Shown in pieces: positions 1-8,094 of a stretch of DNA of 64,000 nt (its first letter is position 1; each line of letters starts with the position of its first letter). The notes beneath the pieces are model-generated. The model searched no databases. It saw only the letters and a list, made by a program, of their open reading frames with translations, and was not told where the DNA came from. This DNA is from Pseudomonas gingeri (lineage in GTDB: Bacteria > Pseudomonadota > Gammaproteobacteria > Pseudomonadales > Pseudomonadaceae). The stretch spans positions 278,669-342,668 of the forward strand of contig NZ_JACAOR010000008.1 of assembly GCF_013386115.1 (NCBI RefSeq). The letters are read 5' to 3'. Position numbers and translations under genes: made by a program.

Positions 1-880
1 CGGCCAGGGTGCCGTCGGCCAGGCGTACGCCGCCCAGGCACTTGGTCACGGTGTGGCTGCCCAGCTTGTACTCGCCGTCCGGCATGCCGGCGGCAGCGGT
101 CGAGTCGGTCACGCAATAGAGGCAGGGGATCGAGCGCAGGGCCACGCGCATCGCGCCCGGATGCACGTGCAGCAGGTCGGGGATCAGTTCGGCATAGCGG
201 GCATGGGCCAGGGCGGCACCGACGATACCGGGCTCGCGGTGGTGCAACGGGCTCATGGCGTTGTACAGGTGGGTGAAGCTGGTGGCCCCGGCCTCGAGGG
301 CGGCGACGCCTTCCTCGTAGCTGCCCAGGGTGTGGCCGATCTGCATGCGGATGCCGCGGCTGCTGAGGGCGCGGATCAATTGCGCGTGGCCGGCGATTTC
401 CGGGGCGATGGTAATCACCCGGATCGGCGCGCGGCGCAGGTATTCATCGATTTCGGCGGCGATCGCCGTGTGGGCGAAGTTCGGCTGGGCGCCGAGTTTG
501 CCGGGATTGATGAACGGGCCTTCGAGGTGCACGCCGAGGACGCGGGCGGTGCCCGCCGGGCGCTGTTCGCAGTAATGGCCGAGCTGGCCGAGGATTTCGC
601 CGATCTCCTCGGGCGGCGCGGTCATGGTCGTGGCCAGCAATGAGGTGGTGCCGAAGCGCAGGTGGGTGCGGGCGATGGTTTCGAAGGCGCCACCACCCTC
701 CATGATGTCCTTGCCGCCGCCACCGTGGACATGCAGGTCGATGAAACCGGGCAGCAGGTAGGGCAGGTCGTTGTCGGCCGGATCGCAGGGCGTGCCTTCG
801 ATACGTTGTACCTTGCCCACCTGGTGTACCAGGCGGCCGCGGATCCAGCCTTGCGGGGTAAGGATGTTGTCTTCGGACAT
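1..880 (-). CDS. nagA: N-acetylglucosamine-6-phosphate deacetylase (partial, C-terminus outside window)
   Basis: This enzyme removes the acetyl group from GlcNAc-6-phosphate in cytoplasmic amino-sugar catabolism. Reading the minus strand from the ATG at 880 gives 293 codons before the window ends, against roughly 370-380 for the family. Visible motifs include DLHVHGGGGKD near residue 48, HLEGPFIN, IGHT, THLYNAMSPLHHR, and the VTDSTAAAG segment with the catalytic Asp. These are metal- and substrate-binding hallmarks of NagA amidohydrolases. It lies 19 bp downstream of a GntR regulator on the same strand, so the two are probably cotranscribed. The rest of the nag cluster is expected to the left of the window (inference). 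Confidence 0.95.
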   Translation of the reverse strand, partial: MSEDNILTPQGWIRGRLVHQVGKVQRIEGTPCDPADNDLPYLLPGFIDLHVHGGGGKDIMEGGGAFETIARTHLRFGTTSLLATTMTAPPEEIGEILGQLGHYCEQRPAGTARVLGVHLEGPFINPGKLGAQPNFAHTAIAAEIDEYLRRAPIRVITIAPEIAGHAQLIRALSSRGIRMQIGHTLGSYEEGVAALEAGATSFTHLYNAMSPLHHREPGIVGAALAHARYAELIPDLLHVHPGAMRVALRSIPCLYCVTDSTAAAGMPDGEYKLGSHTVTKCLGGVRLADGTLA

Positions 881-899
881 GGCAGGTTCTCTGGGGAAG

Positions 900-1631
900 C
901 TAACGTCGCAGCTCTGCGACGAAGTCGTAGTAGTCGTCACGGCAATAGGTGTCGGTCAGTTCGATGGGGGTGTTGTCTTCGAGGTAGCCGACACGGGTCA
1001 TCAACAGCATCGCGGTACCGGGCTCGATGCCCACCAGGGCGGCGAGGTCCGGCGAAGCATTGATCGCGCGGATATGTTGCAGGGCGCGGACCACCGGCCG
1101 ACCGATACCGTCCAGGTATTCATAGAGCGAATCGCCGACCTGCTCCGGCTCGGGCAACAGCGCGGCGGGCAGGGTGCTCATCTCGATCGCCATCACCGTG
1201 TCGTCGGCCTTGCGCAGGCGCTTGAGGCGCGCCACCTTGTCGCTGGGGGACAGGGCCAGGCGGATCAGTTCTTCGTGGCTGGGCAGGGCGATATGGCGTT
1301 CCAGCCATTGCGAGCCGGGTACGAAGCCCTTGGAGCGAAGCATCTCGCTGAAGCTCGACAGGCGTGACAACGGCTGTTCCAGGCGCGGGGTGATAAAGGT
1401 CCCGGAACCCTGGCTGCGGCGGATCAGACCCTGTTCGAAGAGGACTTCCAGGGCTTTGCGGGCCGTCACCCGGGAGATACTCAGCAGTTCGCTCAGGTTG
1501 CGTTCCGAGGGCAGCGCCTGTTCGGCTTTCCATTGGCCGGCATGGATGGCGGCTTCCAGGTTGCGCGCCAGTTGCAGGTACAACGGCGTAGGCTGGGACT
1601 CGTCGGGACGCAGTGCGAGTATCTTGTTCAT
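900..1631 (-). CDS. nagR: GntR/HutC-family regulator of N-acetylglucosamine genes
   Basis: A 243-residue cytoplasmic DNA-binding regulator. An N-terminal winged helix-turn-helix (about residues 15-80, with PSERNLSELLSISRVTARKAL) is followed by a UTRA ligand-binding domain (about 95-238). Regulators of this type usually bind amino-sugar phosphates and release an operator. It stands directly upstream of nagA, and a palindromic site lies 57 bp upstream of its start, which suggests autoregulation together with nagA. The ligand is inferred from context, not from the sequence. A HutC-type histidine regulator is excluded by the neighbours rather than by residues. Confidence 0.85.
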   Translation of the reverse strand: MNKILALRPDESQPTPLYLQLARNLEAAIHAGQWKAEQALPSERNLSELLSISRVTARKALEVLFEQGLIRRSQGSGTFITPRLEQPLSRLSSFSEMLRSKGFVPGSQWLERHIALPSHEELIRLALSPSDKVARLKRLRKADDTVMAIEMSTLPAALLPEPEQVGDSLYEYLDGIGRPVVRALQHIRAINASPDLAALVGIEPGTAMLLMTRVGYLEDNTPIELTDTYCRDDYYDFVAELRR

Positions 1632-1685
1632 GTAGGATTTCCGATGCGGTTATTAGAGGTTTTTCGCTCGGGTAGTGGCATCAAG

Positions 1686-1726
1686 CTAATACCACTTGAA
1701 TACCATGTCAATGCCAGTGGTATTCT
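1686..1726. promoter_or_regulatory. Putative NagR operator (inverted repeat)
   Basis: A perfect 9-bp inverted repeat, AATACCACT at 1688-1696 and AGTGGTATT at 1716-1724, with a third AATACCA half-site at 1699-1705. It lies between the nagR start and the terminator of the upstream gene. Half-sites with a TGGTATT core resemble operators of GntR/HutC-type regulators. Assignment to NagR is by position only. Confidence 0.65.
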
Positions 1727-1737
1727 TCGAGCGCAAT

Positions 1738-1767
1738 AAAAAGCCCGGCATGGGGTGCATGCCGGGC
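1738..1767 (-). terminator. Rho-independent terminator of the L,D-transpeptidase gene
   Basis: Stem GCCCGGCAT at 1743-1751 pairs with ATGCCGGGC at 1759-1767. Read on the minus strand it is followed by a run of five T. It lies 45 bp past the stop codon at 1812. Confidence 0.85.
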
Positions 1768-1811
1768 ATTCGGGGTTGCAGTGGTATCAGGGTGGTTGGG
1801 TGAGAAGCGCT

Positions 1812-2315
1812 TCAGGGGCGGATTTCCACCAGGGTGCCGTCCTTGACCAGGTTCCACACTTCACGCATGTCGACGTTGCGCATGCCGACGCAGCCGTCGG
1901 TCCAGTCCAGGGTATGCAGCCACTGCTCCGGGTAGTCCTCGGAGTCCGGCGTGCCGTGGATCATGATCATGCTGCCGGGATTGACGCCTTCGCGACGGGC
2001 GCGTGCGGCATCGCTGATATTCGGGTAGGAAATGTGCATGGACAGGTTGAATTTGTCGCTGGTCTTGCGCCAGTCGATCCAGTAGAAACCTTCCGGCGTA
2101 CGGCGATCGCCTTCTATCAGTTTCTGCCCCTTCGGGTTCCTGCCCAGGGAGATGCGGTAGGTCTTCAGGGGCTTGCCGTCGCTGATCAGTTGCAACTGGT
2201 GGGCGGACTTGAGGACCAGGACCTTTTCAATCATTCGACCTTGCAGTGGGTCGGCGGCGGAAGCCTGGGACAGCGCGGCAAACGACAGGCAGAAAACGGC
2301 AAGCAACCAACGCAT
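1812..2315 (-). CDS. L,D-transpeptidase/YkuD-family protein, YafK-like active site
   Basis: A 167-residue exported protein with signal peptide MRWLLAVFCLSFAALSQASA (1-20), so the start is taken at 2315 rather than at a longer upstream frame. The YkuD catalytic region reads IMIHGTP...DWTDGCVGMRN, with the catalytic Cys in DGC. Classical L,D-transpeptidases carry SHGC. The TDGC variant resembles the YafK/DpaA branch, one member of which cuts the Braun lipoprotein-peptidoglycan link in E. coli (established for that family). The role here is therefore peptidoglycan crosslinking or lipoprotein release in the periplasm; which one is unresolved. The gene has its own terminator and is separate from the nag genes. 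Confidence 0.85.
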   Translation of the reverse strand: MRWLLAVFCLSFAALSQASAADPLQGRMIEKVLVLKSAHQLQLISDGKPLKTYRISLGRNPKGQKLIEGDRRTPEGFYWIDWRKTSDKFNLSMHISYPNISDAARARREGVNPGSMIMIHGTPDSEDYPEQWLHTLDWTDGCVGMRNVDMREVWNLVKDGTLVEIRP

Positions 2316-2350
2316 TGAAACGGTATCCCTGAATAAAGTGGCGTAGCGGA

Positions 2351-2908
2351 TTATTTGGGGTCGGCCGCTTTCGGCATCATCGGCGGCACGGCTTCGCTGC
2401 GCACCGGGAACTGTTGTGTGAGGCGGTCGGCGAAGAAGCATTCTAAGGTACGCCCGACCGTCCTGAAAGCCAGCTCGGACCAGGGGATCTCGTGTTCTTC
2501 GAACAGCCGTACCTCCAGGCTCTCGGTGCCGGCGCGGAAGTCCAGGTCGGCCAGCTCGGCGCGGTAGAACACATGGACCTGATTGATATGCGGCACATCG
2601 ATCAGCGTGTAGATGCTCAGGTTGCGCACGCGGGCATAAGCCTCTTCGAAGGTTTCCCGGCGGGCGGCGTCCTCGACGGTCTCGCCGTTTTCCATGAAGC
2701 CGGCCGGCAAGGTCCAGAACCCCAGGCGCGGTTCGATGGCGCGGCGGCAGAGCAGCACCTGGCTGCCCCAGACCGGCAGGCAGCCGGCGACGATATTGGG
2801 ATTCTGGTAATGAATGGTCTGGCAGTGATCGCAGACAAAGCGCAGGCGCGTGTCGCCCTCGGGAATGCGTTGACTGACCGGTTTACCGCATTGGCTGCAG
2901 AACTTCAT
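2351..2908 (-). CDS. Nudix hydrolase with N-terminal zinc ribbon
   Basis: A 185-residue protein starting MKFCSQCGKPV at 2908. Cysteines C4, C7, C26 and C29 form a zinc ribbon like that of NADH pyrophosphatase NudC. The Nudix box begins at G70: the E, the RE and the EE of the motif are all present (RRETFEEAYA), but the usual late Gly of REUXEEXGU is Tyr. Nudix enzymes hydrolyse nucleoside diphosphate derivatives in the cytoplasm; the substrate cannot be told from the sequence. It is divergent from the Nudix gene at 3055 and lies 35 bp upstream of the transpeptidase gene on the same strand. Confidence 0.85.
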   Translation of the reverse strand: MKFCSQCGKPVSQRIPEGDTRLRFVCDHCQTIHYQNPNIVAGCLPVWGSQVLLCRRAIEPRLGFWTLPAGFMENGETVEDAARRETFEEAYARVRNLSIYTLIDVPHINQVHVFYRAELADLDFRAGTESLEVRLFEEHEIPWSELAFRTVGRTLECFFADRLTQQFPVRSEAVPPMMPKAADPK

Positions 2909-3054
2909 GCTGGATTCTCTGGGTGGCGCGCCTATCTTCGCGTGGTCGGTCACCTGTCGGCAAGTTGTGCTTTCGCGACATGCATCGGTTGAGGGGTTGG
3001 GCGACCTGTCGGTTTGGTGCATGATGCAGGGTAAGTCAGAAATCGAGATCAGCC

Positions 3055-3654
3055 ATGCTGGATGAGCTACTTCGACGTGTCAGCAACCATACCCCACGCC
3101 CCCTGGAAACGGATCGACGTTTTCCCGAGGCGGCGGTACTGGTGCCGATCACGCGCAGTGACGAGCCGGAGCTGGTGCTGACCCTGCGGGCCAGCGGTCT
3201 TTCGACCCATGGTGGCGAGGTCGCGTTTCCCGGTGGCCGCCGCGATCCCGAAGACCCCGACCTGGTCTTCACCGCCCTGCGCGAGGCGCAGGAAGAGATC
3301 GGCCTGGCGCCCGGACTGGTGGAGATCATCGGTCCGCTCAGTCCGTTGATCTCCCTGCATGGGATCAAGGTAACGCCCTATGTCGGCGTGGTCCCGGATT
3401 TTGTCGAGTACCAGGCCAACGATGCCGAGATCGCCGCGGTGTTCAACGTACCGCTGGAATTCTTCCGCCAGGACCCGCGCGAACACACCCATCGCATCGA
3501 TTATCAGGGCCGCAGCTGGTACGTGCCCAGTTATCGCTATGGTGAATACAAGATCTGGGGGCTCACGGCGATCATGATCGTCGAGTTGATCAATCTGCTG
3601 TATGACGCCAAGATCAGCCTGCACAAGCCGCCCGAGCGGTTTATCAATATTTGA
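3055..3654 (+). CDS. Nudix hydrolase of the CoA pyrophosphatase (NudL/UPF0035) type
   Basis: A 199-residue protein starting MLDELLRRVSNHTP. It carries the family signature LVLTLRASGLSTHGGEVAFP followed by GGRRDPEDPD and then ALREAQEEIGL, the Nudix helix with its metal-binding glutamates. NudL-like enzymes hydrolyse CoA and CoA esters to phosphopantetheine and 3',5'-ADP; family members are usually about 190-210 residues, so this is full length. It is followed 46 bp later by the carbonic anhydrase-like gene on the same strand and is probably cotranscribed with it. Confidence 0.88.
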   Translation: MLDELLRRVSNHTPRPLETDRRFPEAAVLVPITRSDEPELVLTLRASGLSTHGGEVAFPGGRRDPEDPDLVFTALREAQEEIGLAPGLVEIIGPLSPLISLHGIKVTPYVGVVPDFVEYQANDAEIAAVFNVPLEFFRQDPREHTHRIDYQGRSWYVPSYRYGEYKIWGLTAIMIVELINLLYDAKISLHKPPERFINI

Positions 3655-3700
3655 GCCATCGTCGGTATGGCGTTCTGCCCCGAGCCGTGAGGACTACCGT

Positions 3701-4225
3701 ATGAAATACCGCCTGGGCGACTTTCGCGTCGAAGCCCATCCGCAGAGCTGGGTGGCACCCAATGCCGTGCTGGTGGGCAAGGTCAAGCTGGAAGAGGGCG
3801 CCAACGTCTGGTTCAACGCCGTGTTGCGCGGTGACAACGAGCTGATCCTGATCGGGCGCGACAGCAACGTCCAGGACGGTACGGTCATGCACACCGACAT
3901 GGGCTATCCGCTGACCATCGGCACCGGCGTGACCATCGGCCATAACGCCATGCTGCACGGCTGTACCGTCGGCGACTACAGCCTGATCGGCATCAACGCG
4001 GTGATTCTCAATGGCGCGAAGATCGGCAGGAACTGCATCATCGGCGCCAATTCGCTGATCGGCGAAGGCAAGGAAATTCCCGACGGTTCGCTGGTGATGG
4101 GCTCGCCGGGCAAGGTGGTGCGTGAGCTGACCGAGCCGCAGAAGAAGATGCTCGAGGCCAGTGCCGCCCACTATGTACACAATTCCCGGCGTTACGCCCG
4201 CGACCTGCAGGAAGACCTGGAATGA
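3701..4225 (+). CDS. Gamma-class carbonic anhydrase-like protein (left-handed beta-helix)
   Basis: A 174-residue protein starting MKYRLGDFRVEAHPQ with a GTGAGGA ribosome site just upstream. Hexapeptide repeats run through the whole chain (for example IGTGVTIGHNAMLHG, VGDYSLIGINAVILNG). The three zinc-ligand histidines of gamma carbonic anhydrases are visible in MHTD, GHNAM and LHG. Members of the YrdA/PaaY/CaiE group share this fold and often show weak or no anhydrase activity, so catalytic function is uncertain. Its stop overlaps the ATG of the DUF1289 gene (ATGA), indicating translational coupling. Confidence 0.9.
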   Translation: MKYRLGDFRVEAHPQSWVAPNAVLVGKVKLEEGANVWFNAVLRGDNELILIGRDSNVQDGTVMHTDMGYPLTIGTGVTIGHNAMLHGCTVGDYSLIGINAVILNGAKIGRNCIIGANSLIGEGKEIPDGSLVMGSPGKVVRELTEPQKKMLEASAAHYVHNSRRYARDLQEDLE

Positions 4226-4431
4226 CCACGCCGGAGCGTCCGGTGGCCTCGCCCTGCGTGAGTATCTGCGCGCTGGACGAGCAGGATATCTGCACCGGTT
4301 GCCAGCGCACGGTCGAGGAAATCACCCGCTGGAGCCGGATGGATAACGCCGAGCGTCGCGAAGTGCTCGGGCGTTGCCATGAGCGGGCCAAGTCCAGCGG
4401 GCTGCTGTGGATGCAGGGGACGAAGGGCTGA
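4222..4431 (+). CDS. DUF1289 small cysteine-containing protein
   Basis: A 69-residue protein with SPCVSICALDEQDICTGCQR, the four-cysteine pattern of DUF1289, followed by TVEEITRWS. The cysteines probably bind a metal (inference). The function is unknown. It is translationally coupled to the carbonic anhydrase-like gene through an ATGA overlap, a pairing common in pseudomonads. Confidence 0.85.
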   Translation: MTTPERPVASPCVSICALDEQDICTGCQRTVEEITRWSRMDNAERREVLGRCHERAKSSGLLWMQGTKG

Positions 4432-4506
4432 TTCGGGTCCTGGCTGTGACCCTCCTGGCGCTTTGCGGTAATCTGTAGGGCTACATCGACAGGTAGTCCG
4501 CGCCCC

Positions 4507-4974
4507 ATGCTCTTTCTTATCGCCTATATCGCCAGCGTCGTGCTGATCAACTTCGCGTTCTCCAGCGCGCCGCACCTGGACATCATCTGGTCGGCCTGGG
4601 GTGGGCTGGTGTTTATCCTGCGCGATATGGTCCAGACCCGTTTCGGCCATGGAGCCATCGTTGCCATGCTGGCGGCGCTGGTGCTGTCGTATGTGACCTC
4701 CGACCCGACCATCGCCCTGGCCAGCGCCACGGCCTTTGCCATCTCCGAATGCATCGACTGGCTGGTCTTCAGTATCACCCGGCGCCCGCTGCACGACCGC
4801 CTGTGGATAAGTTCGGCGCTCAGCATCCCGCTGGACACCTTTATCTTCTTCGGCCTGATCGGCGCGCTGACCCCCGCTGTGGTCCTGACGGCGCTGGGCT
4901 CCAAGTTCGCCGGTGTTACCGTGGTCTGGCTGGTCATGGCCTGGCGCCTGCGTAAAGCCGCTCATCCGGCCTGA
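4507..4974 (+). CDS. VUT-like integral membrane protein
   Basis: A 155-residue hydrophobic protein with about five predicted membrane segments. The stretch ATAFAISECIDWLVF, followed by a basic loop (RRPLHDR) and a late Asp in the hydrophobic LSIPLDTFIFF, resembles VUT/YhhQ proteins, putative transporters of queuosine precursors or vitamins. It is shorter than typical YhhQ (about 220 residues), so the substrate should not be assumed. It stands alone between the DUF1289 gene and purT. Confidence 0.65.
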   Translation: MLFLIAYIASVVLINFAFSSAPHLDIIWSAWGGLVFILRDMVQTRFGHGAIVAMLAALVLSYVTSDPTIALASATAFAISECIDWLVFSITRRPLHDRLWISSALSIPLDTFIFFGLIGALTPAVVLTALGSKFAGVTVVWLVMAWRLRKAAHPA

Positions 4975-5074
4975 AACGATTTGCCCCAGTTCATGTAAAA
5001 TGCCCGCCTTCTTATTCCCAGCAGGGGCCCGCTGATCGGGCGCCTTCGATGATCTGCTTCCTTGAGGACCTGAA

Positions 5075-6256
5075 ATGACCCGTATCGGAACTCCACTGTC
5101 GCCGACCGCGACTCGCGTATTGCTCTGTGGCTGTGGTGAGCTGGGCAAGGAAGTCGTGATCGAACTGCAACGCCTGGGCGTCGAAGTGATCGCGGTCGAC
5201 CGCTACGCCGATGCGCCGGCCATGCAGGTGGCCCATCGCAGCCACGTGATCAACATGCTCGACGGCGCGGCCCTGCGGGCGGTAATCGAAGCCGAGAAGC
5301 CGCACTTCATCGTTCCGGAAATCGAAGCCATCGCCACCGCCACCCTGGTGGAGCTGGAGGCCGAAGGCTTCACCGTGGTGCCGACCGCGCGCGCCGCGCA
5401 GTTGACCATGAACCGTGAAGGCATCCGTCGCCTGGCCGCCGAAGAACTGAAGCTGCCGACCTCGCCGTACCACTTCGCCGACACCTTCGAAGCCTACAGC
5501 AAGGCCGTCGAGGACCTGGGCTTCCCTTGCGTGGTCAAGCCGGTGATGAGTTCGTCGGGCAAGGGCCAGAGCCTGCTGCGCAGTGTCGATGACGTACAGA
5601 AGGCCTGGGATTACGCCCAGGAAGGCGGCCGTGCCGGTAAGGGTCGGGTGATTGTCGAGGGCTTCATCGATTTCGACTACGAAATCACCCTGCTTACCGT
5701 GCGTCATGTCGGCGGTACCACGTTCTGCGCACCGGTCGGCCACCGTCAGGAGAAGGGTGACTACCAGGAGTCGTGGCAGCCGCAGGCCATGAGCCCTGTG
5801 GCCCTGGCCGAGTCGGAGCGGGTCGCCAAGGCCGTGACCGAAGCCCTGGGTGGGCGCGGCATGTTTGGCGTCGAGTTGTTCATCAAGGGTGACCAGGTGT
5901 GGTTCAGCGAAGTGTCGCCGCGTCCCCATGACACCGGCATGGTGACCATGATTTCCCAGGATCTGTCGCAGTTCGCGCTGCATGCCCGGGCGATTCTCGG
6001 CTTGCCGATCCCGCTGATCCGCCAGTTCGGCCCGTCGGCCTCGGCGGTGATCCTGGTGGAAGGGCAGTCGACCCAGACCGCCTTCGCCAACCTCGGCGCG
6101 GCGTTGAGCGAGCCGGACACCGCCTTGCGCCTGTTCGGCAAGCCGGAAGTCAACGGTCAGCGCCGCATGGGCGTGGCCCTGGCGCGTGACGAATCGATCG
6201 AAGCGGCGCGGGCCAAGGCGACCCGTGCGGCCCAGGCGGTCGTGGTCGAGCTGTAA
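5075..6256 (+). CDS. purT: Formate-dependent phosphoribosylglycinamide formyltransferase 2
   Basis: PurT makes formyl-GAR from GAR, formate and ATP in purine synthesis, bypassing folate-dependent PurN. The 393-residue length matches the family. The N-terminal domain opens VLLCGCGELGKEVVIELQRL; the ATP-grasp domain shows VVKPVMSSSGKGQSLL and, later, EVSPRPHDTGMVTM. The start at 5075 is preceded by GAGG at suitable spacing. It appears monocistronic, with a REP pair directly downstream. Confidence 0.97.
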   Translation: MTRIGTPLSPTATRVLLCGCGELGKEVVIELQRLGVEVIAVDRYADAPAMQVAHRSHVINMLDGAALRAVIEAEKPHFIVPEIEAIATATLVELEAEGFTVVPTARAAQLTMNREGIRRLAAEELKLPTSPYHFADTFEAYSKAVEDLGFPCVVKPVMSSSGKGQSLLRSVDDVQKAWDYAQEGGRAGKGRVIVEGFIDFDYEITLLTVRHVGGTTFCAPVGHRQEKGDYQESWQPQAMSPVALAESERVAKAVTEALGGRGMFGVELFIKGDQVWFSEVSPRPHDTGMVTMISQDLSQFALHARAILGLPIPLIRQFGPSASAVILVEGQSTQTAFANLGAALSEPDTALRLFGKPEVNGQRRMGVALARDESIEAARAKATRAAQAVVVEL

Positions 6257-6312
6257 CCCCGCTCAAGAGCGCGGATGTGTGCCTTGCGCGCACCCGCGTT
6301 CGCCGCTGAACC

Positions 6313-6394
6313 GTAGGAGCCGGCTTGCTGGCGATGAGGCCCCAGAGTGCAGCGTTGATCTCAAGGATGCCATCGCCGGCAAGCCGGCTCCTGC
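6313..6394. repeat. REP pair (BIME)
   Basis: Two inverted copies of the Pseudomonas REP core: GTAGGAGCCGGCTTGCTGGC from 6313, and its complement ending GCAAGCCGGCTCCTGC at 6394. The element fills the gap between the convergent purT and MFS genes, where it may protect mRNA 3' ends. Confidence 0.9.
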
Positions 6395-6417
6395 AATGAT
6401 CGTGCTTGGCGCGATCT

Positions 6418-7734
6418 TCAGGCCACCTTGTTCAAATCGCTGTAGCGCGTTTCCTTCAGGCAGAAGATCGCAATCAGGCTCAGCGCCGCAGCCCCCGATA
6501 CATACCCCCCGACCCAGCTCAGGCCGCCCATCGTCACCAGTTTCTGGGCAAAGAACGGTGCCGCCGAGGCCCCGACGATGCCGCCCAGGTTATAGGCCGC
6601 CGATGCGCCGGTGTAACGCACGTGGGTGGGAAACAGCTCCGGCAGCAAGGCCCCCATCGGGGCGAAGGTGATCCCCATCAGGAACAGTTCGAGGCACAGG
6701 AACAGGGCGACGCCTGTGGTCGAGCCATGGCCCAGCAGCGGCTCCATGGTAAAACCGGACAGCAGTGCCAGCACCCCGCCGAGAATCAGTACCGGCTTGC
6801 GGCCGAAGCGGTCGCTGGCCCAGGCCGCCAGTGGCGTGGCCGCGGCCATGAACAGCACGGCAAAACACAGCAGCCCGAGGAAGGTTTCGCGGCTGTAGCC
6901 GAGGTTGGCGACGCCGTAGCTCAGGGAAAACACCGCCGAGATATAGAACAGCGCGTAGCACACCACCATCGCCACGGAGCCCAGCAGCACAGGCACCCAG
7001 TAGCGGCTGAACAGCTCGACCAGCGGCATCTTCACCCGCTCCTGGCGCGCCACGGCATTGGCGAAGACCGGGCTTTCCTCCAGTTTGAGGCGAACGTACA
7101 GGCCGACTATCACCAGCGCGGCACTGAGCAGGAACGGAATACGCCAGCCCCAGGAACGGAACTGCTCATCGCTGAGGGTCATGGCCAGGATCAGGAACAG
7201 GCCGTTGGCGGCGAGAAAGCCGATCGAGGGCCCCAGTTGCGGAAACATGCCGAACCAGGCGCGCTTGCCTTCGGGGGCGTTTTCGGTCGCCAGCAGCGCG
7301 GCTCCGCCCCATTCCCCACCCAGTCCCAGGCCCTGGCCGAAGCGCAGCAGGCACAACAGGATCGGCGCCCAGGCACCGATGGTGGCGTAGCCGGGCAGTA
7401 CGCCGATCAGCGTGGTGCAGATGCCCATCAGCAGCAGCGAGGCGACCAGGGTCGATTTGCGCCCGATGCGATCACCGAAGTGGCCGAACAGGATCGAGCC
7501 CAGCGGGCGGGCCAGGAAGGCGATGCCGAAGGTCAGGAAGGCCGAGAGCATCTGCGCGGTGCCGTCGGTTTGCGGGAAAAATACCGGACCGATGACCAGC
7601 GCGGCGGCGGTGGCATACACATAGAAATCGTAGAACTCGATGGCCGTGCCGATAAAACTGGCGGTCGCCACTCGTGAGGTGGAGTTCAGCGGCTTGTTCG
7701 GCGTGGCGTCGTCAAAGGTGGTGCTGGAGGTCAT
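6418..7734 (-). CDS. MFS transporter, metabolite:H+ symporter (ShiA/ProP-like)
   Basis: A 438-residue inner-membrane protein with about 12 hydrophobic segments. The loop 2-3 signature GHFGDRIGRKSTLV and the following GLGLGGEWGGAALL are typical of the MHS family, which imports organic acids, shikimate, proline or betaine with protons. The first membrane segment starts near FIGTAIEFYDFYVYATAAAL, also typical of MHS members. The substrate cannot be assigned. It is monocistronic, with REP elements on both sides. Confidence 0.88.
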   Translation of the reverse strand: MTSSTTFDDATPNKPLNSTSRVATASFIGTAIEFYDFYVYATAAALVIGPVFFPQTDGTAQMLSAFLTFGIAFLARPLGSILFGHFGDRIGRKSTLVASLLLMGICTTLIGVLPGYATIGAWAPILLCLLRFGQGLGLGGEWGGAALLATENAPEGKRAWFGMFPQLGPSIGFLAANGLFLILAMTLSDEQFRSWGWRIPFLLSAALVIVGLYVRLKLEESPVFANAVARQERVKMPLVELFSRYWVPVLLGSVAMVVCYALFYISAVFSLSYGVANLGYSRETFLGLLCFAVLFMAAATPLAAWASDRFGRKPVLILGGVLALLSGFTMEPLLGHGSTTGVALFLCLELFLMGITFAPMGALLPELFPTHVRYTGASAAYNLGGIVGASAAPFFAQKLVTMGGLSWVGGYVSGAAALSLIAIFCLKETRYSDLNKVA

Positions 7735-8094
7735 TACGGGCTTCCCTGAAAGTCTTGCGCGTGCGAGTTATTAGTATGAACACCCAGGGATAAGGGCTTA
7801 TTCCCGTGCGACCGGTTGTGAGTGTCGGCGGCGGGTGATGACAAGGCAGTGCTGGCCGGAAAAGGCTGGGCGCGGGTAGGCGGGCATTCCGGCGGGGCTG
7901 GATAAGCCCACCCGATTATAGGAACGCGCCGCTGGATCGAACAAGAGCGACGATCATGCGGTGTGTGGAGATGACCTGAAGACTATCCCGTGGGAGCCGG
8001 CTTGCTGGCGATGAGGCCGGTAAGTCTTGCATTGATCTTGCGCGCGCCATCGCTGGCAAGCCAGGCTCCTACAGGGTTGCGCAGTGATTTTGAA
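7735..8094. other. 360-bp intergenic region: MFS upstream region and REP pair
   Basis: No convincing coding sequence. The part next to 7735 should hold the promoter of the minus-strand MFS gene, but no clear -35/-10 pair was recognised. The part from 7990 to 8073 is a REP pair, listed separately. The remaining bases show no feature I can support. Confidence 0.6.
7990..8073. repeat. REP pair (BIME)
   Basis: GTGGGAGCCGGCTTGCTGGC from 7990, inverted partner GCTGGCAAGCCAGGCTCCTA ending about 8071. The second arm has one extra G relative to the usual core. It lies just past the stop of the CorB-like gene. Confidence 0.88.

Noticed and set aside
3701..4225. Annotation as a functional carbonic anhydrase without qualification
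   Set aside because: The histidines are present, but many relatives with this fold have little activity, so only a carbonic anhydrase-like call is supported.
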